DNA of 15,137 bases from an uncultured bacterium (GCA_945910925.1 CAMDZX010000031.1:1-15137), one strand, 5' to 3'. Shown: positions 7,438 to 15,105, counted from the stretch's first letter. Notes: a model not told the origin generated them from the sequence alone. Numbers and translations are program-made.

Positions 7438-9033
7438 ATGAATAAAATCCAGATTAAAGCAGAAATACTAACACTGATTACAAAATTGCAAACAACAACT
7501 GCAGTATCTGATGATATGTTTGCCCTATTGGATGCAGAAGAAGATAAACAAGCGGTTATGGATGTTCTTTTAAAAGAACTCGCAAGAGCAAAAGAACAAA
7601 AAGCGTTTGTTATATGCTACATGCTGACAAGATTATTTAGTAAAGAACAATTAAATCAATCTTTGCGCGAATTTATAAAAACGCCTAAGATTAATGACTA
7701 TGCAAAAATGATTGCATTTAACCTTTTAAGAGATATCGGAAGTGAAATTCAATATGACGACGTAAACGGTTATTTTACCGAGTTTGAACAAATCGTTGAT
7801 GAGGAAACAAAAGAACTTCTTAATACGGCAATAATGAACCCTGAAGCGCAAATTGACTTTATGGATTTTCTTCTTGCACTACCTCCTGAGGAGCAGCAAG
7901 TCCTGGTCAAAGCTCTTAATGAGGATTACAGTCATGATGCACTTGCAAATATCCTTATTCCGATTTTCCTATATAATCCGAAATCTGAACTTGCAAAGCT
8001 GGTTGCAGAGTTGCTTGCCAATTCAAAATCCCAACTTGCTTTTCATGCTTTTGAAGATGCAAAAGAATTTGTCGGAGAAGATTTGTATCCGTTGATAAAC
8101 AAAGGTTTGTCTACATTAAAACTTGCAGGGATAAGAGTTGATAATACTATCGAATTTTATAAAGAAATTCTGAAAGCTTCAAAACCATATCGTTCATACA
8201 TCAGTTATCCTGACGGGCACGGAAACAATGCGGTTGTTTTATCCAGAAAACGACCTGATAAAACATTACAGTTTGTTGCTATGGTTATAAACGATAAATA
8301 TGGTGTATTGGATTGCTTTGGGTTTAACGAAATAACCGAATTTGATTTTAACAAAATTCTGGACAGGTTCTTCGGAGACTCAGGCAGAGTTGAAATTGAT
8401 ATAAGAGTTCTTAAATTCTTAATTGATGAGGCAGAAAAATTATCCAGATACAATATGGATGTTATGCCGTATGAATATGTTTGTTGGAAAAACATTCTTC
8501 TCGATATAGAACCGAAAAAGCCTCAATGTTCGCTAACTCCTAAGGAATTAACAAACGAAGAAGTTGAAACGGTTTCAATGTTGGATTTTGTTCAACGTTG
8601 GTTCTATGATGCAGAAACATCTGAAGGTTTTAAGAGTTTTATAGAAGAACTTAACCATTTGATGAGAGAAAATGAATTTAGTGTGGATTTGGAAAAATAT
8701 ATAGATGATAATTTTTCTACCGTATACACAGAGGAAGAATTATTGTTGTGGAACAGAAGAATTTGTTTTGCATCATATCTTAGCGAATTAAAGGCTAAAA
8801 ATGCAGAAGCTCAATTGTTGTTATCTTTACAAGATAACAAAGAGTTCTTAAAAAATATCTTAAGAAAAAGCATATATGAATATTACGTAAGACAACGATG
8901 GGTATTAACAAATACTAAAAGTACAAAATCTATATTTACCAAAAAACAAGAGGAAGATAACTCAATAGGTTTTGAACTTATGCAGATTGATATGATAATT
9001 TCATCCATCGAAGAACGTTGGGTACGGGCATAA
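7438..9033 (+). CDS. Unrecognised 531-residue, mostly helical protein
   Basis: I do not recognise a named family. Residues 1-245 and 365-531 read as amphipathic helices (HEAT/TPR-like by eye). Residues about 250-300 look different: a beta-rich segment with YISYPDGHGNN, VVLSRKRPDKTLQFV and INDKYGVLDCFGFN, all with the look of conserved residues, followed by helices to about 360. There is no signal peptide, membrane helix or nucleotide-binding loop, so it is probably a cytosolic scaffold or binding protein. ATG 7438 begins 3 nt after the zinc finger stop; AGGTGA (7429-7434) is its ribosome site, so translation is likely coupled. The stop is 2 nt before ruvX. Tight linkage to a Clp-type zinc finger suggests partnership, which is inference. 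Confidence 0.85.
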   Translation: MNKIQIKAEILTLITKLQTTTAVSDDMFALLDAEEDKQAVMDVLLKELARAKEQKAFVICYMLTRLFSKEQLNQSLREFIKTPKINDYAKMIAFNLLRDIGSEIQYDDVNGYFTEFEQIVDEETKELLNTAIMNPEAQIDFMDFLLALPPEEQQVLVKALNEDYSHDALANILIPIFLYNPKSELAKLVAELLANSKSQLAFHAFEDAKEFVGEDLYPLINKGLSTLKLAGIRVDNTIEFYKEILKASKPYRSYISYPDGHGNNAVVLSRKRPDKTLQFVAMVINDKYGVLDCFGFNEITEFDFNKILDRFFGDSGRVEIDIRVLKFLIDEAEKLSRYNMDVMPYEYVCWKNILLDIEPKKPQCSLTPKELTNEEVETVSMLDFVQRWFYDAETSEGFKSFIEELNHLMRENEFSVDLEKYIDDNFSTVYTEEELLLWNRRICFASYLSELKAKNAEAQLLLSLQDNKEFLKNILRKSIYEYYVRQRWVLTNTKSTKSIFTKKQEEDNSIGFELMQIDMIISSIEERWVRA

Positions 9034-9035
9034 TT

Positions 9036-9434
9036 ATGGATAAAGTTATGGCTCTCGATATCGGTACAAAACGCATCGGGGTTGCCCTGAGTGATTTTCT
9101 ACATATAACTGCAAATGGGCACTCTTGTGTCCCAAGAGAACCTGAAAAAGACGCGTTGTCACGTATAAAGGAAATCGCATCAGAAAACAGGGTATCAACT
9201 ATTGTTGTCGGAGTTCCGATAAATATGGATGGAACATATGGATTTCAGGCAGAAGATTGTAAAAATTTTGCTGGAAAATTAAGTGGGTTTGATATAGTAT
9301 TTGAAGACGAACGTTTAACATCAAATCAAGCAGAAGAAAATCTGAGAAACAGAAAAATTGATTTTAGAAAAAATAAATCGCTTGTTGATATTGAAAGCGC
9401 TTGTATTATATTGGAACAATATTTAAGAAAGTGA
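9036..9434 (+). CDS. ruvX: RuvX/YqgF family RNase H-fold nuclease (Holliday junction resolvase-like)
   Basis: The 132 residues are typical for YqgF (about 138). The RNase H-fold acidic residues are visible: D8 in ALDIGTKRIGVALSD, the EDERLT motif at 90-95, and D118 in SLVDIESACIILEQYL. VVGVPINMDGTYG (58-69) is the usual middle motif. Family members are implicated in pre-16S rRNA 5' processing (E. coli YqgF) and in Holliday junction cleavage; the first role is better supported for housekeeping copies. ATG 9036, 2 nt after the previous stop, is preferred to an upstream in-frame ATG at 9018 because it matches the family N-terminus (MDKVMALDIG). The ribosome site is weak, suggesting coupling to the upstream gene. 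It is followed by a DUF1292 gene, as in Bacillus (yrrK-yrzB). Confidence 0.95.
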   Translation: MDKVMALDIGTKRIGVALSDFLHITANGHSCVPREPEKDALSRIKEIASENRVSTIVVGVPINMDGTYGFQAEDCKNFAGKLSGFDIVFEDERLTSNQAEENLRNRKIDFRKNKSLVDIESACIILEQYLRK

Positions 9435-9442
9435 GAAGAATA

Positions 9443-9718
9443 ATGACAGAAGTTAATGATGACCAAATTATAGAAACAGTAACAGAAGACGGTGAAGTTG
9501 TTCAATTCAGATTATTTGACATAATTGAATATGAAGAAAAAGAATATGCTCTGCTCCTTCCGCTTGAAGAAGAAGATAGCGATGATGCAGAACTTGTTCT
9601 TATGCGTCTTGAAAAAGATGAAGAAGAATATATTTTTGAAACTATTGAAGATGATGAAGAATTTGACAGAGTTTCCGAGTATATTGAGTCTTTAGCAGAT
9701 GATGAAGATGAGGAGTAA
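9443..9718 (+). CDS. DUF1292 family acidic protein (YrzB-like)
   Basis: This 91-residue, strongly acidic protein matches the DUF1292/YrzB pattern: ETVTEDGEVVQFRLFDIIEYEEKEYALLLP, then VLMRLEKDEEEYIFETIEDDEEFDRVSEYI. It has the small beta-rich fold expected for the family and no enzymatic motif. The function is unknown. It follows ruvX by 8 nt, the same order as in Firmicutes. ATG 9443, with GAGAAG nearby, is used rather than an upstream in-frame ATG (9401) that would overlap ruvX by 34 bases. The AGGAG ribosome site of the next gene is inside its last codons (9711-9715), so the two are probably co-translated. Confidence 0.9.
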   Translation: MTEVNDDQIIETVTEDGEVVQFRLFDIIEYEEKEYALLLPLEEEDSDDAELVLMRLEKDEEEYIFETIEDDEEFDRVSEYIESLADDEDEE

Positions 9719-9722
9719 ATAA

Positions 9723-11060
9723 GTGTTAGAAAGATTTACCGAACAAGCAATTAACACGGTTGCAGAATCTCAGGAATACGCAATAGAACTCGGCAGTTCA
9801 TCTGTCGGGTTAGAGCATTTGTTGTACGCAATTGTGAAAGAAGCAAAAGGTATATCTTTAAGACTCTTAAAAAACGCCGATATTACTTTGGAAAAAATAG
9901 ATGATGAAATCCGCAGATATGTTTCACAATCTGCAAACAGATTTACTCAGATACCTTTTAACACTCATTATAAAGAAATCCTGAAAAAATCTATGGATTT
10001 GGCTAATTCATCAGGGCATCAAAATATCTTATATGAGCATTTGTTCTATGCTCTGCTTTCCGATAAATCTTCAAATGTTGCAAGGATTTTAGAAGGTTTT
10101 GATTTTGATGTTTACAAAACCAAAGACATATTGAGCAAACTTGTACAAAAGAAACAGAAAAAACTTGAACACCCTGAGGGTGAAGAAAAAGAAAGAAAAA
10201 ATCTCGTTGATTATATATATGATAATTCAGGCGTTGCTCCTGTTTTTGACAGGGCCATATCAAAATTATCAACATCCGAATACGAGATTTTGGGTACAGA
10301 GCAAATAATTGCTTCTATTTTAGAAGATAAAGACTCCTCTCTGGCTAAAATTTTTGAAGATTTCGGTGTAACTCCGGAAACTTTTGATGAACAATTAAAA
10401 TCAATTTCTTCCAGAAATGCGGAATATGATAAAAAAGTTGTATTTACACCAAAAGCTTTTGTTGCTATGAATTTAGCATTACAAACGGCAAAAGAGCTTG
10501 GCTCATCCAAAATTTTGCCTGAGCATATTGCACTCGGTATATTGAAAAGTAAAAACGGAATTGCTTATGAGATATTTGATAAATTGCATGTTGATGAAGA
10601 CGAATTGATTAATGCGATTGTAAGACCTATTGAAAAACAAATGCCTGAAACTCTTGTTATTCTAAAATTAGCAAAAGAAGAAGCAAGAAGAATCGGGAAA
10701 AAAGTTGTAGGAACGGAAATGCTCTTATTGGGTATTATATCGGAAGGCGCAGGTATTGGCGCAAGAGTATTGAATAAGCTTGAAATCACCCTGCAAGATG
10801 CTCGTAAAATTATCGAATCTCAATTAGGCTATGGTGATGATTACTTTGACAACGAAATACTTTTTACAAAACGTGCAAAGGCGGTTTTAGAAAAAGCTTG
10901 GGAACTTGCAAAATCTAAAAATAAAGAAAGAATTGCATCAGAAGATTTGTTAATGGCAATAACCTCAGACTCATCGGCACTTGCAATGAAGGTATTAGAA
11001 CAACTCGGTGTCGATGCGGTAGAGATAAAATACGGTATATTAAAAGAGATTGACCGGTGA
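9723..11060 (+). CDS. Protein of six Clp N-terminal half-repeats, no AAA+ domain
   Basis: The 445 residues are built of six Clp_N (R) half-repeats of about 65 residues, equal to three ClpA/ClpC N domains: about 1-67, 79-141, 170-229, 239-301, 308-367 and 377-443. Each has the helix-turn signature, for example VGLEHLLYAI (28-37), LYEHLFYALL (103-112), LGTEQIIASIL (190-200), LPEHIALGIL (265-274), VGTEMLLLGII (329-339) and ASEDLLMAI (405-413). Repeat five is closest to canonical ClpC (VGTEHLLLGL type). A charged linker (142-169) separates repeats two and three. No Walker A or B is present, so this is not an unfoldase. In ClpC/ClpA this domain binds adaptors, substrates and arginine-phosphate marks, so a scaffold or adaptor role is plausible (inference). 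The start is GTG 9723 with AGGAG at 9711-9715. It overlaps tilS by 4 nt. Confidence 0.93.
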   Translation: MLERFTEQAINTVAESQEYAIELGSSSVGLEHLLYAIVKEAKGISLRLLKNADITLEKIDDEIRRYVSQSANRFTQIPFNTHYKEILKKSMDLANSSGHQNILYEHLFYALLSDKSSNVARILEGFDFDVYKTKDILSKLVQKKQKKLEHPEGEEKERKNLVDYIYDNSGVAPVFDRAISKLSTSEYEILGTEQIIASILEDKDSSLAKIFEDFGVTPETFDEQLKSISSRNAEYDKKVVFTPKAFVAMNLALQTAKELGSSKILPEHIALGILKSKNGIAYEIFDKLHVDEDELINAIVRPIEKQMPETLVILKLAKEEARRIGKKVVGTEMLLLGIISEGAGIGARVLNKLEITLQDARKIIESQLGYGDDYFDNEILFTKRAKAVLEKAWELAKSKNKERIASEDLLMAITSDSSALAMKVLEQLGVDAVEIKYGILKEIDR

Positions 11061-12397
11061 TTGAAGATATAGTATTAGAATATCTGAATAAATATAATTT
11101 AACCGATAAAACTCTTGTTGTAGGTTTTTCCGGCGGGCATGATTCAATGTGTCTTTTGGATATTTTGCATAAACTTTCCAAAACCGTAGGTTTTGGACTC
11201 ATTGCAGCGCATTTTAATCATAATTGGAGAGATAAAGAATCAAAAAACGAGCAAGAAGTTTGTCGGCAATTCTGTGAAGATAGAAATATTGATTTTTACA
11301 CCAAAACTGCCGCATTAAATATGAAACAATCCGAAGCGGTTGCCCGTGCAATGAGATATGATTTTTTTGAAAAAGCTCTCAAGAAATATCATGCAGATGC
11401 GTTTTTGACAGCACACAACAAAAATGATAACGCAGAAACCGTAATGTATCGGATTATTAAAGGAACGGGAGTCACGGGCTTAAGAGCGATTGCAGAAAAA
11501 CGTGACAAATTCTATCGCCCGCTTTTGACGGTTACCAGAGATGAAATTGATAAATATTGTGAAGATAATAATTTAATCCCGAATGAAGATTCCTCTAATG
11601 ATAATATTAAATATAAACGGAATTTCATCAGACATAACCTGTTACCAATGGCAAGCGAAATCAACGAAAATGTAATTGACGCTCTAAATTCTTTATCTTT
11701 GGTTGCCGCAGATGAATCTACTATTGTTGATGAATATATGAAATATGTAAAATCTGTTGTGATTGATGAAAACGGCGCAATTAATACCGATGCTTACCTG
11801 ACACTTTTGCCTGCAGTACGCAGAAAACTTATCTATGATTTAGTTACAGTAAATAATCTGGACTATGATTTACAAAAAATTTATAACCTGTACAACTTTG
11901 TAGAAGAAAATGTTTCACAAAAAAACGGCAAAAAAACATCACTTTCGACAGGTTTATGGTTGTTTGTAAGTGCCTATACCATTGAACTTGTAACTAAAAC
12001 TCCAAAATTAGAGAATGAAGTTCTTGTAAGACTTGAAGGAAGTTATGAAATCGGTGACTATGTATTTGAGATTTCTTCATACTCAGGAGAAAATTTTGAG
12101 GAGTTCCCCGCAGATAATTCATATACCGCATACATAGACTTGAAGGATATAGATTTAGATTTTGTGCTAAGAACCCGTCACGACGGAGATATAATAAATC
12201 CTTTAGGCATGAAAGGGAAAATGAAACTGAAAAAATACCTTATTTCAAAATCTGTTCCTAATCATAAAAAAGATAAACTGATTCTTTTGTGTCAGGAGGA
12301 TGAAGTATTGTGGGTTGCAGGTATTGGATTAAGCAACAAAATACAAGTAACGGACAAACCGACACATAAAATTGTGTTAAGGAGCAAAAAAATATGA
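11057..12397 (+). CDS. tilS: tRNA(Ile)-lysidine synthase
   Basis: TilS converts cytidine-34 of tRNA-Ile(CAU) to lysidine with ATP and lysine, so the tRNA reads AUA. The N-type ATP pyrophosphatase PP-loop is SGGHDS at 25-30, and AHFNHNWRD (51-59) matches the conserved second motif. A middle helical domain is followed by the TilS C-terminal domain (about 360-446), with RTRHDGDIINPLG, KLKKYL and VLWVAGIGLSNKI. 446 residues is full length. The start is GTG 11057, which overlaps the previous stop in a GTGA junction; the ribosome site is weak, so it is probably coupled. The gene overlaps hpt by 4 nt. tilS-hpt is a widespread pair (in Bacillus followed by ftsH), but here ftsH does not follow. Confidence 0.96.
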   Translation: MIEDIVLEYLNKYNLTDKTLVVGFSGGHDSMCLLDILHKLSKTVGFGLIAAHFNHNWRDKESKNEQEVCRQFCEDRNIDFYTKTAALNMKQSEAVARAMRYDFFEKALKKYHADAFLTAHNKNDNAETVMYRIIKGTGVTGLRAIAEKRDKFYRPLLTVTRDEIDKYCEDNNLIPNEDSSNDNIKYKRNFIRHNLLPMASEINENVIDALNSLSLVAADESTIVDEYMKYVKSVVIDENGAINTDAYLTLLPAVRRKLIYDLVTVNNLDYDLQKIYNLYNFVEENVSQKNGKKTSLSTGLWLFVSAYTIELVTKTPKLENEVLVRLEGSYEIGDYVFEISSYSGENFEEFPADNSYTAYIDLKDIDLDFVLRTRHDGDIINPLGMKGKMKLKKYLISKSVPNHKKDKLILLCQEDEVLWVAGIGLSNKIQVTDKPTHKIVLRSKKI

Positions 12398-12927
12398 TGA
12401 TAACACCTGAAGATATACATGTTTTGTATTCTCAAGAAGATATTCAAGCAAGAATTAAATCATTGGCGGAAGAAATAAATAATCGTTATAATGGTGAAGA
12501 TGTATTTGCAATATGTGTCCTGAAAGGTTCGGTAATGTTTTTTACGGATTTGGTTAAACACCTTAATATGCCTTTAAAAATGGAATTTATACGACTTTCC
12601 AGTTATGGTTCTAACTATTCTTCGTCGGGTAAGGTAAAGGCGGTAAATTTATCGCTTCCTGATATTAATGACAAAAATGTTCTTATAATTGAAGATATTA
12701 TTGATACGGGACATACGGCGAAATTTCTGCTTGATTTTATTGCTCATAATTTTAAAACAAAATCTACCGTATTTTGTTCTCTGTTAAACAAGCGCTCAAA
12801 ACGTGTAGTGGACGTCGATGCTGATTTTTCAGGGTTTGTAGTCGAAGATAAATTCCTTGTAGGGTACGGTTTGGATTTTGAAGGATATTACAGAAATATT
12901 CCATATATAGGGTATGTAAATGTATAA
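12394..12927 (+). CDS. hpt: Hypoxanthine phosphoribosyltransferase
   Basis: This cytosolic purine salvage enzyme converts hypoxanthine (and usually guanine) with PRPP to IMP or GMP. The 177 residues are typical. The PRPP-binding motif VLIIEDIIDTGHT is at 96-108. LKGS (43-46) is the short loop that contacts pyrophosphate. DADFSGFVVEDKFLVGYGLDF... near 141-165 is the base-contact and Mg-binding C-terminal segment. The start is ATG 12394 in an ATGA overlap with tilS, with AAGGAG at 12379-12384; ATG 12397 is possible but further from it. The last 8 nt overlap the following gene. Confidence 0.96.
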   Translation: MMITPEDIHVLYSQEDIQARIKSLAEEINNRYNGEDVFAICVLKGSVMFFTDLVKHLNMPLKMEFIRLSSYGSNYSSSGKVKAVNLSLPDINDKNVLIIEDIIDTGHTAKFLLDFIAHNFKTKSTVFCSLLNKRSKRVVDVDADFSGFVVEDKFLVGYGLDFEGYYRNIPYIGYVNV

Positions 12928-13570
12928 CGTCGCTTTTATTCCCGTAAGAGCGGGAAGTAAATCAATTAATAATAAAAATATTGCATTAATAAACAATAAA
13001 CCGCTGATTTATTGGACTGTTTCTGCTGCCTGTAACTCAGACTTAGATAGAGTATATGTGTCAACAGATAGCAGCGAGATAAAGAAAGTTGTTGAAGATT
13101 TTGGATTATGTAATGTTGAAGTTATTGCGCGAAGTCCTGAATCAGCATCTGACAAAGCAACTTCCGAAACTGCGTTAATTGAGTTTTGCGAAAAATACAA
13201 ATTTGATAATGTTGTATTTTTGCAGGCAACATCGCCATTGACAACAAAAAATGATATAAACGGTGCTTTGCAAAAATTTTTGGCATCGGATAAAAAATCT
13301 TTGATTTCTGCAATAAACAGACATCAGTTTATTTGGGATACCAATGGCATGCCACAAAACTACAATCCGCAGCAAAGACCTCGTCGGCAGGATTGGGATG
13401 GATATTATATTGAAAACGGTGCATTTTACATTTCCTCAAGAGATGAAATCCTTCAATCCGGTTGCAGAATAACACCGCCTGTGGAGTTTTGGGAAATGTC
13501 ACAAAACTCGTTATTCGAAATTGATGAACCCGAAGATATTAAGATTGTGGAAAAACTCTTTGAACTATAA
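12920..13570 (+). CDS. Acylneuraminate cytidylyltransferase-like (CMP-nonulosonate synthetase)
   Basis: This 216-residue cytidylyltransferase has FIPVRAGSKSINNKNI (6-21), the CTP-binding R-x-G-S-K-x5-KN motif, LQATSPL (101-107), ENGAFYI (165-171) and the acidic EIDEPEDI motif (200-207), where D202 and D206 probably bind metal. Members activate sialic, legionaminic or pseudaminic acid, or KDO-like sugars, as CMP derivatives for surface glycans. The sugar cannot be told here. No nonulosonate biosynthesis gene (neuB/neuC type) is in the window. ATG 12920 overlaps hpt by 8 nt, so it is translated from the same message. No convincing terminator follows. It looks appended to the tilS-hpt pair in the position where Bacillus has ftsH. 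Confidence 0.9.
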   Translation: MYNVAFIPVRAGSKSINNKNIALINNKPLIYWTVSAACNSDLDRVYVSTDSSEIKKVVEDFGLCNVEVIARSPESASDKATSETALIEFCEKYKFDNVVFLQATSPLTTKNDINGALQKFLASDKKSLISAINRHQFIWDTNGMPQNYNPQQRPRRQDWDGYYIENGAFYISSRDEILQSGCRITPPVEFWEMSQNSLFEIDEPEDIKIVEKLFEL

Positions 13571-13634
13571 CTTTAACCTGACGCTAAACATCACATCCTA
13601 CTTTTCTTATGTCAGATTTCATTCGTGTCAATGA

Positions 13635-13663
13635 TTTGTCTTGTATAAAAATATAGTTATAAT
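13635..13663 (+). promoter_or_regulatory. Promoter of the HEALH gene
   Basis: TATAAT (13658-13663) is preceded at 16-17 bp by TTTGTC/TTGTCT (13635-13641). It lies 34 bp before ATG 13697 in an intergenic stretch of 126 bp that otherwise holds nothing I recognise. Confidence 0.55.
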
Positions 13664-13696
13664 ATAAACTAGGAGATTTTATTAAGAGGATTCAGT

Positions 13697-14368
13697 ATGA
13701 AAAAGTTTATAATAATGTTGGCATGTTTTATTTTTGCAAATACGTCGGTTTATGCTTTCGGGAAGGCTGAACCCGTACCGCCAACAGTACAATTACCGTC
13801 TAAGTATACACCTGAATATATTCAATACATTTCAGAAGAATACAAATGTACAAGCAAATATGAATTGATATATGTTGCCATTGATATGCTAAAAGGCACA
13901 GAAGGAGATTTTTCCAGAAAGGCTTTGCTCGGAAACAACCTCTCGGGGTATCCCGTAAAAATAGAGTTTAAAGACCTGTCCACAATTAACAAGGATTATG
14001 CGGATTTTGATGCTATCGGGTGGAAGAAGAAAAAGAAATTATATATTTATATAAATCCAAAGCATCAGACTGCGCCACCGGGGGCTTTAGCGGCATTATT
14101 GGCGCATGAGGCGTTACATCAGGACGAATACAATTCCTTGTCCGAAGAAACATACGCATGGACAATGGAAGCTGCTGTATGGTGCGAAATTAGGGATATT
14201 TTCCCTGAGTCAAACAAAGAGGATGACCCTCTCGTAAAACGTGAAAATACTCTCAAACAACTTTTTGAAAAGGGCGGTTATACAAATAAATACATTAAAA
14301 AAGCCGTTTATGCCAATAAAGGGTATCAGGGGCTACCGTTAACGTCACCCGGTTTTCAAGAACTATAA
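13697..14368 (+). CDS. Secreted HExxH putative zinc metallopeptidase
   Basis: This 223-residue protein has a clear signal peptide (MKKF, hydrophobic core, cleavage after VYA, about residue 20). A gluzincin-type motif HEALH lies at 137-141, followed by glutamates at 150, 151 and 158 that could give the third zinc ligand. The helix before it (ALAALLAHEALH) is as expected for HExxH enzymes. KLYIYINPKH (114-123) may be the edge strand above the active site. I do not recognise a named family, so this is a putative metallopeptidase. It is exported, perhaps acting on wall or surface proteins. ATG 13697 has AGAGGA at 13685-13690. A LysM gene follows after 120 bp. The C-terminal part (about 175-223) is not recognised. 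Confidence 0.8.
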   Translation: MKKFIIMLACFIFANTSVYAFGKAEPVPPTVQLPSKYTPEYIQYISEEYKCTSKYELIYVAIDMLKGTEGDFSRKALLGNNLSGYPVKIEFKDLSTINKDYADFDAIGWKKKKKLYIYINPKHQTAPPGALAALLAHEALHQDEYNSLSEETYAWTMEAAVWCEIRDIFPESNKEDDPLVKRENTLKQLFEKGGYTNKYIKKAVYANKGYQGLPLTSPGFQEL

Positions 14369-14456
14369 ATAACGGTTCTACTTCATATAGTTGATTTTTT
14401 TGCACAATAAAACTTTTTGTGATAATATGTACATGTTTTAAAATTATAGTGATATG

Positions 14457-14471
14457 TACTGCTATGCAGTA
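14457..14471 (+). promoter_or_regulatory. Small hairpin in the leader of the LysM gene
   Basis: TACTGC and GCAGTA (14457-14462 with 14466-14471, loop TAT) form a 6-bp stem immediately before the candidate starts of the LysM gene. GATAAT at 14421-14426 may be the -10 box, with TTGCAC 15 bp upstream. Confidence 0.35.
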
Positions 14472-14488
14472 AGAACTGGGTGAGGAAT

Positions 14489-15046
14489 ATGAAAGGTTCG
14501 ACTTTAAGAAGATCAAATATTACACGAGAAAAAATTGCAATGCTTGAATCACTTGCAAAATACAATAGTGAGTATAACAGAAGAAATTCATCTGTTGCTC
14601 CTGTTGATAAACAAGAAGAACTGGATGTTCTTTGGCAAAACTTTAAAGTCGCATCAAGAACCGAAAAATCGCCTATCGCATTCTTTACCACAGGTGTTTT
14701 TGTCGGAGTTGTTGCAACATTGGCACTTGCAATATTGGTAAGTCTTGTTGTCGGATATTCTCCGCTTGAGGATTTGAACTTATCTGCACCGTCAAAAGTA
14801 GAAAAGACTGAAAATACTAAATTTACATTTGTTCCTGCCGATACAAAACAAGAAGAACAGTCAACATCAGCATTACCTGACTCTAAAGAATATACCGTAC
14901 AGTCAGGAGATTCTTTAGAGGCTATTGCAATAAAATTCTACGGCGGCTTTGATGAAGCTAAAATAAAAGCGATTGAAGAAGCGAATAGTCTTGCAAATCC
15001 TAATGCGATAGCTATCGGTCAAAAACTGATTATTCCTATGAACTAA
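14489..15046 (+). CDS. Membrane-anchored LysM-domain protein
   Basis: This 185-residue protein has a Lys/Arg-rich N-terminal region (1-62, probably cytoplasmic), one transmembrane helix (about 64-90), a low-complexity linker rich in Lys, Thr, Glu and Ser (95-132), and a C-terminal LysM domain (about 135-183: EYTVQSGDSLEAIAIKFYGG, then NPNAIAIGQKLIIP). LysM binds N-acetylglucosamine-containing polymers, so the protein probably tethers membrane to peptidoglycan. The start is uncertain. ATG 14489 matches a natural MKGSTLRRSN N-terminus, but its GAGGA (14482-14486) is only 2 nt away. The alternative GTG 14480 has no good ribosome site. The protein lacks a peptidase domain, so it is likely a wall-binding or organising protein. 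It is downstream of the HEALH gene but 120 bp away and may have its own promoter. Confidence 0.88.
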   Translation: MKGSTLRRSNITREKIAMLESLAKYNSEYNRRNSSVAPVDKQEELDVLWQNFKVASRTEKSPIAFFTTGVFVGVVATLALAILVSLVVGYSPLEDLNLSAPSKVEKTENTKFTFVPADTKQEEQSTSALPDSKEYTVQSGDSLEAIAIKFYGGFDEAKIKAIEEANSLANPNAIAIGQKLIIPMN

Positions 15047-15052
15047 TATACA

Positions 15053-15083
15053 TTGATTATATTCCCTGTTTGTCATATAATCA
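15053..15083 (+). promoter_or_regulatory. Promoter with overlapping inverted repeat
   Basis: TTGATT (15053-15058), a 17-bp spacer and TATAAT (15076-15081) form a good sigma-70-type promoter for the gene at 15106. A perfect 9-bp inverted repeat, TGATTATAT (15054-15062) with ATATAATCA (15075-15083), spans both boxes and could be an operator. Confidence 0.6.
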
Positions 15084-15105
15084 TGCACAAAGAGGGATAT
15101 ATTTT

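Noticed and set aside
7147..9033. A frameshifted or split ClpX gene
   Set aside because: The gene after the zinc finger has no Walker A/B, sensor or pore-loop motifs and has its own ribosome site and start, so it is not a broken AAA+ domain.
9018..9035. Upstream ATG for ruvX
   Set aside because: It would overlap the preceding gene and add residues absent from the family; the MDKVMALDIG start fits better.
10211..10510. Minus-strand reading frame of 99 codons inside the Clp_N gene
   Set aside because: It is a shadow of the plus-strand gene: no ribosome site, no recognisable domain, and the plus frame has clear repeats.
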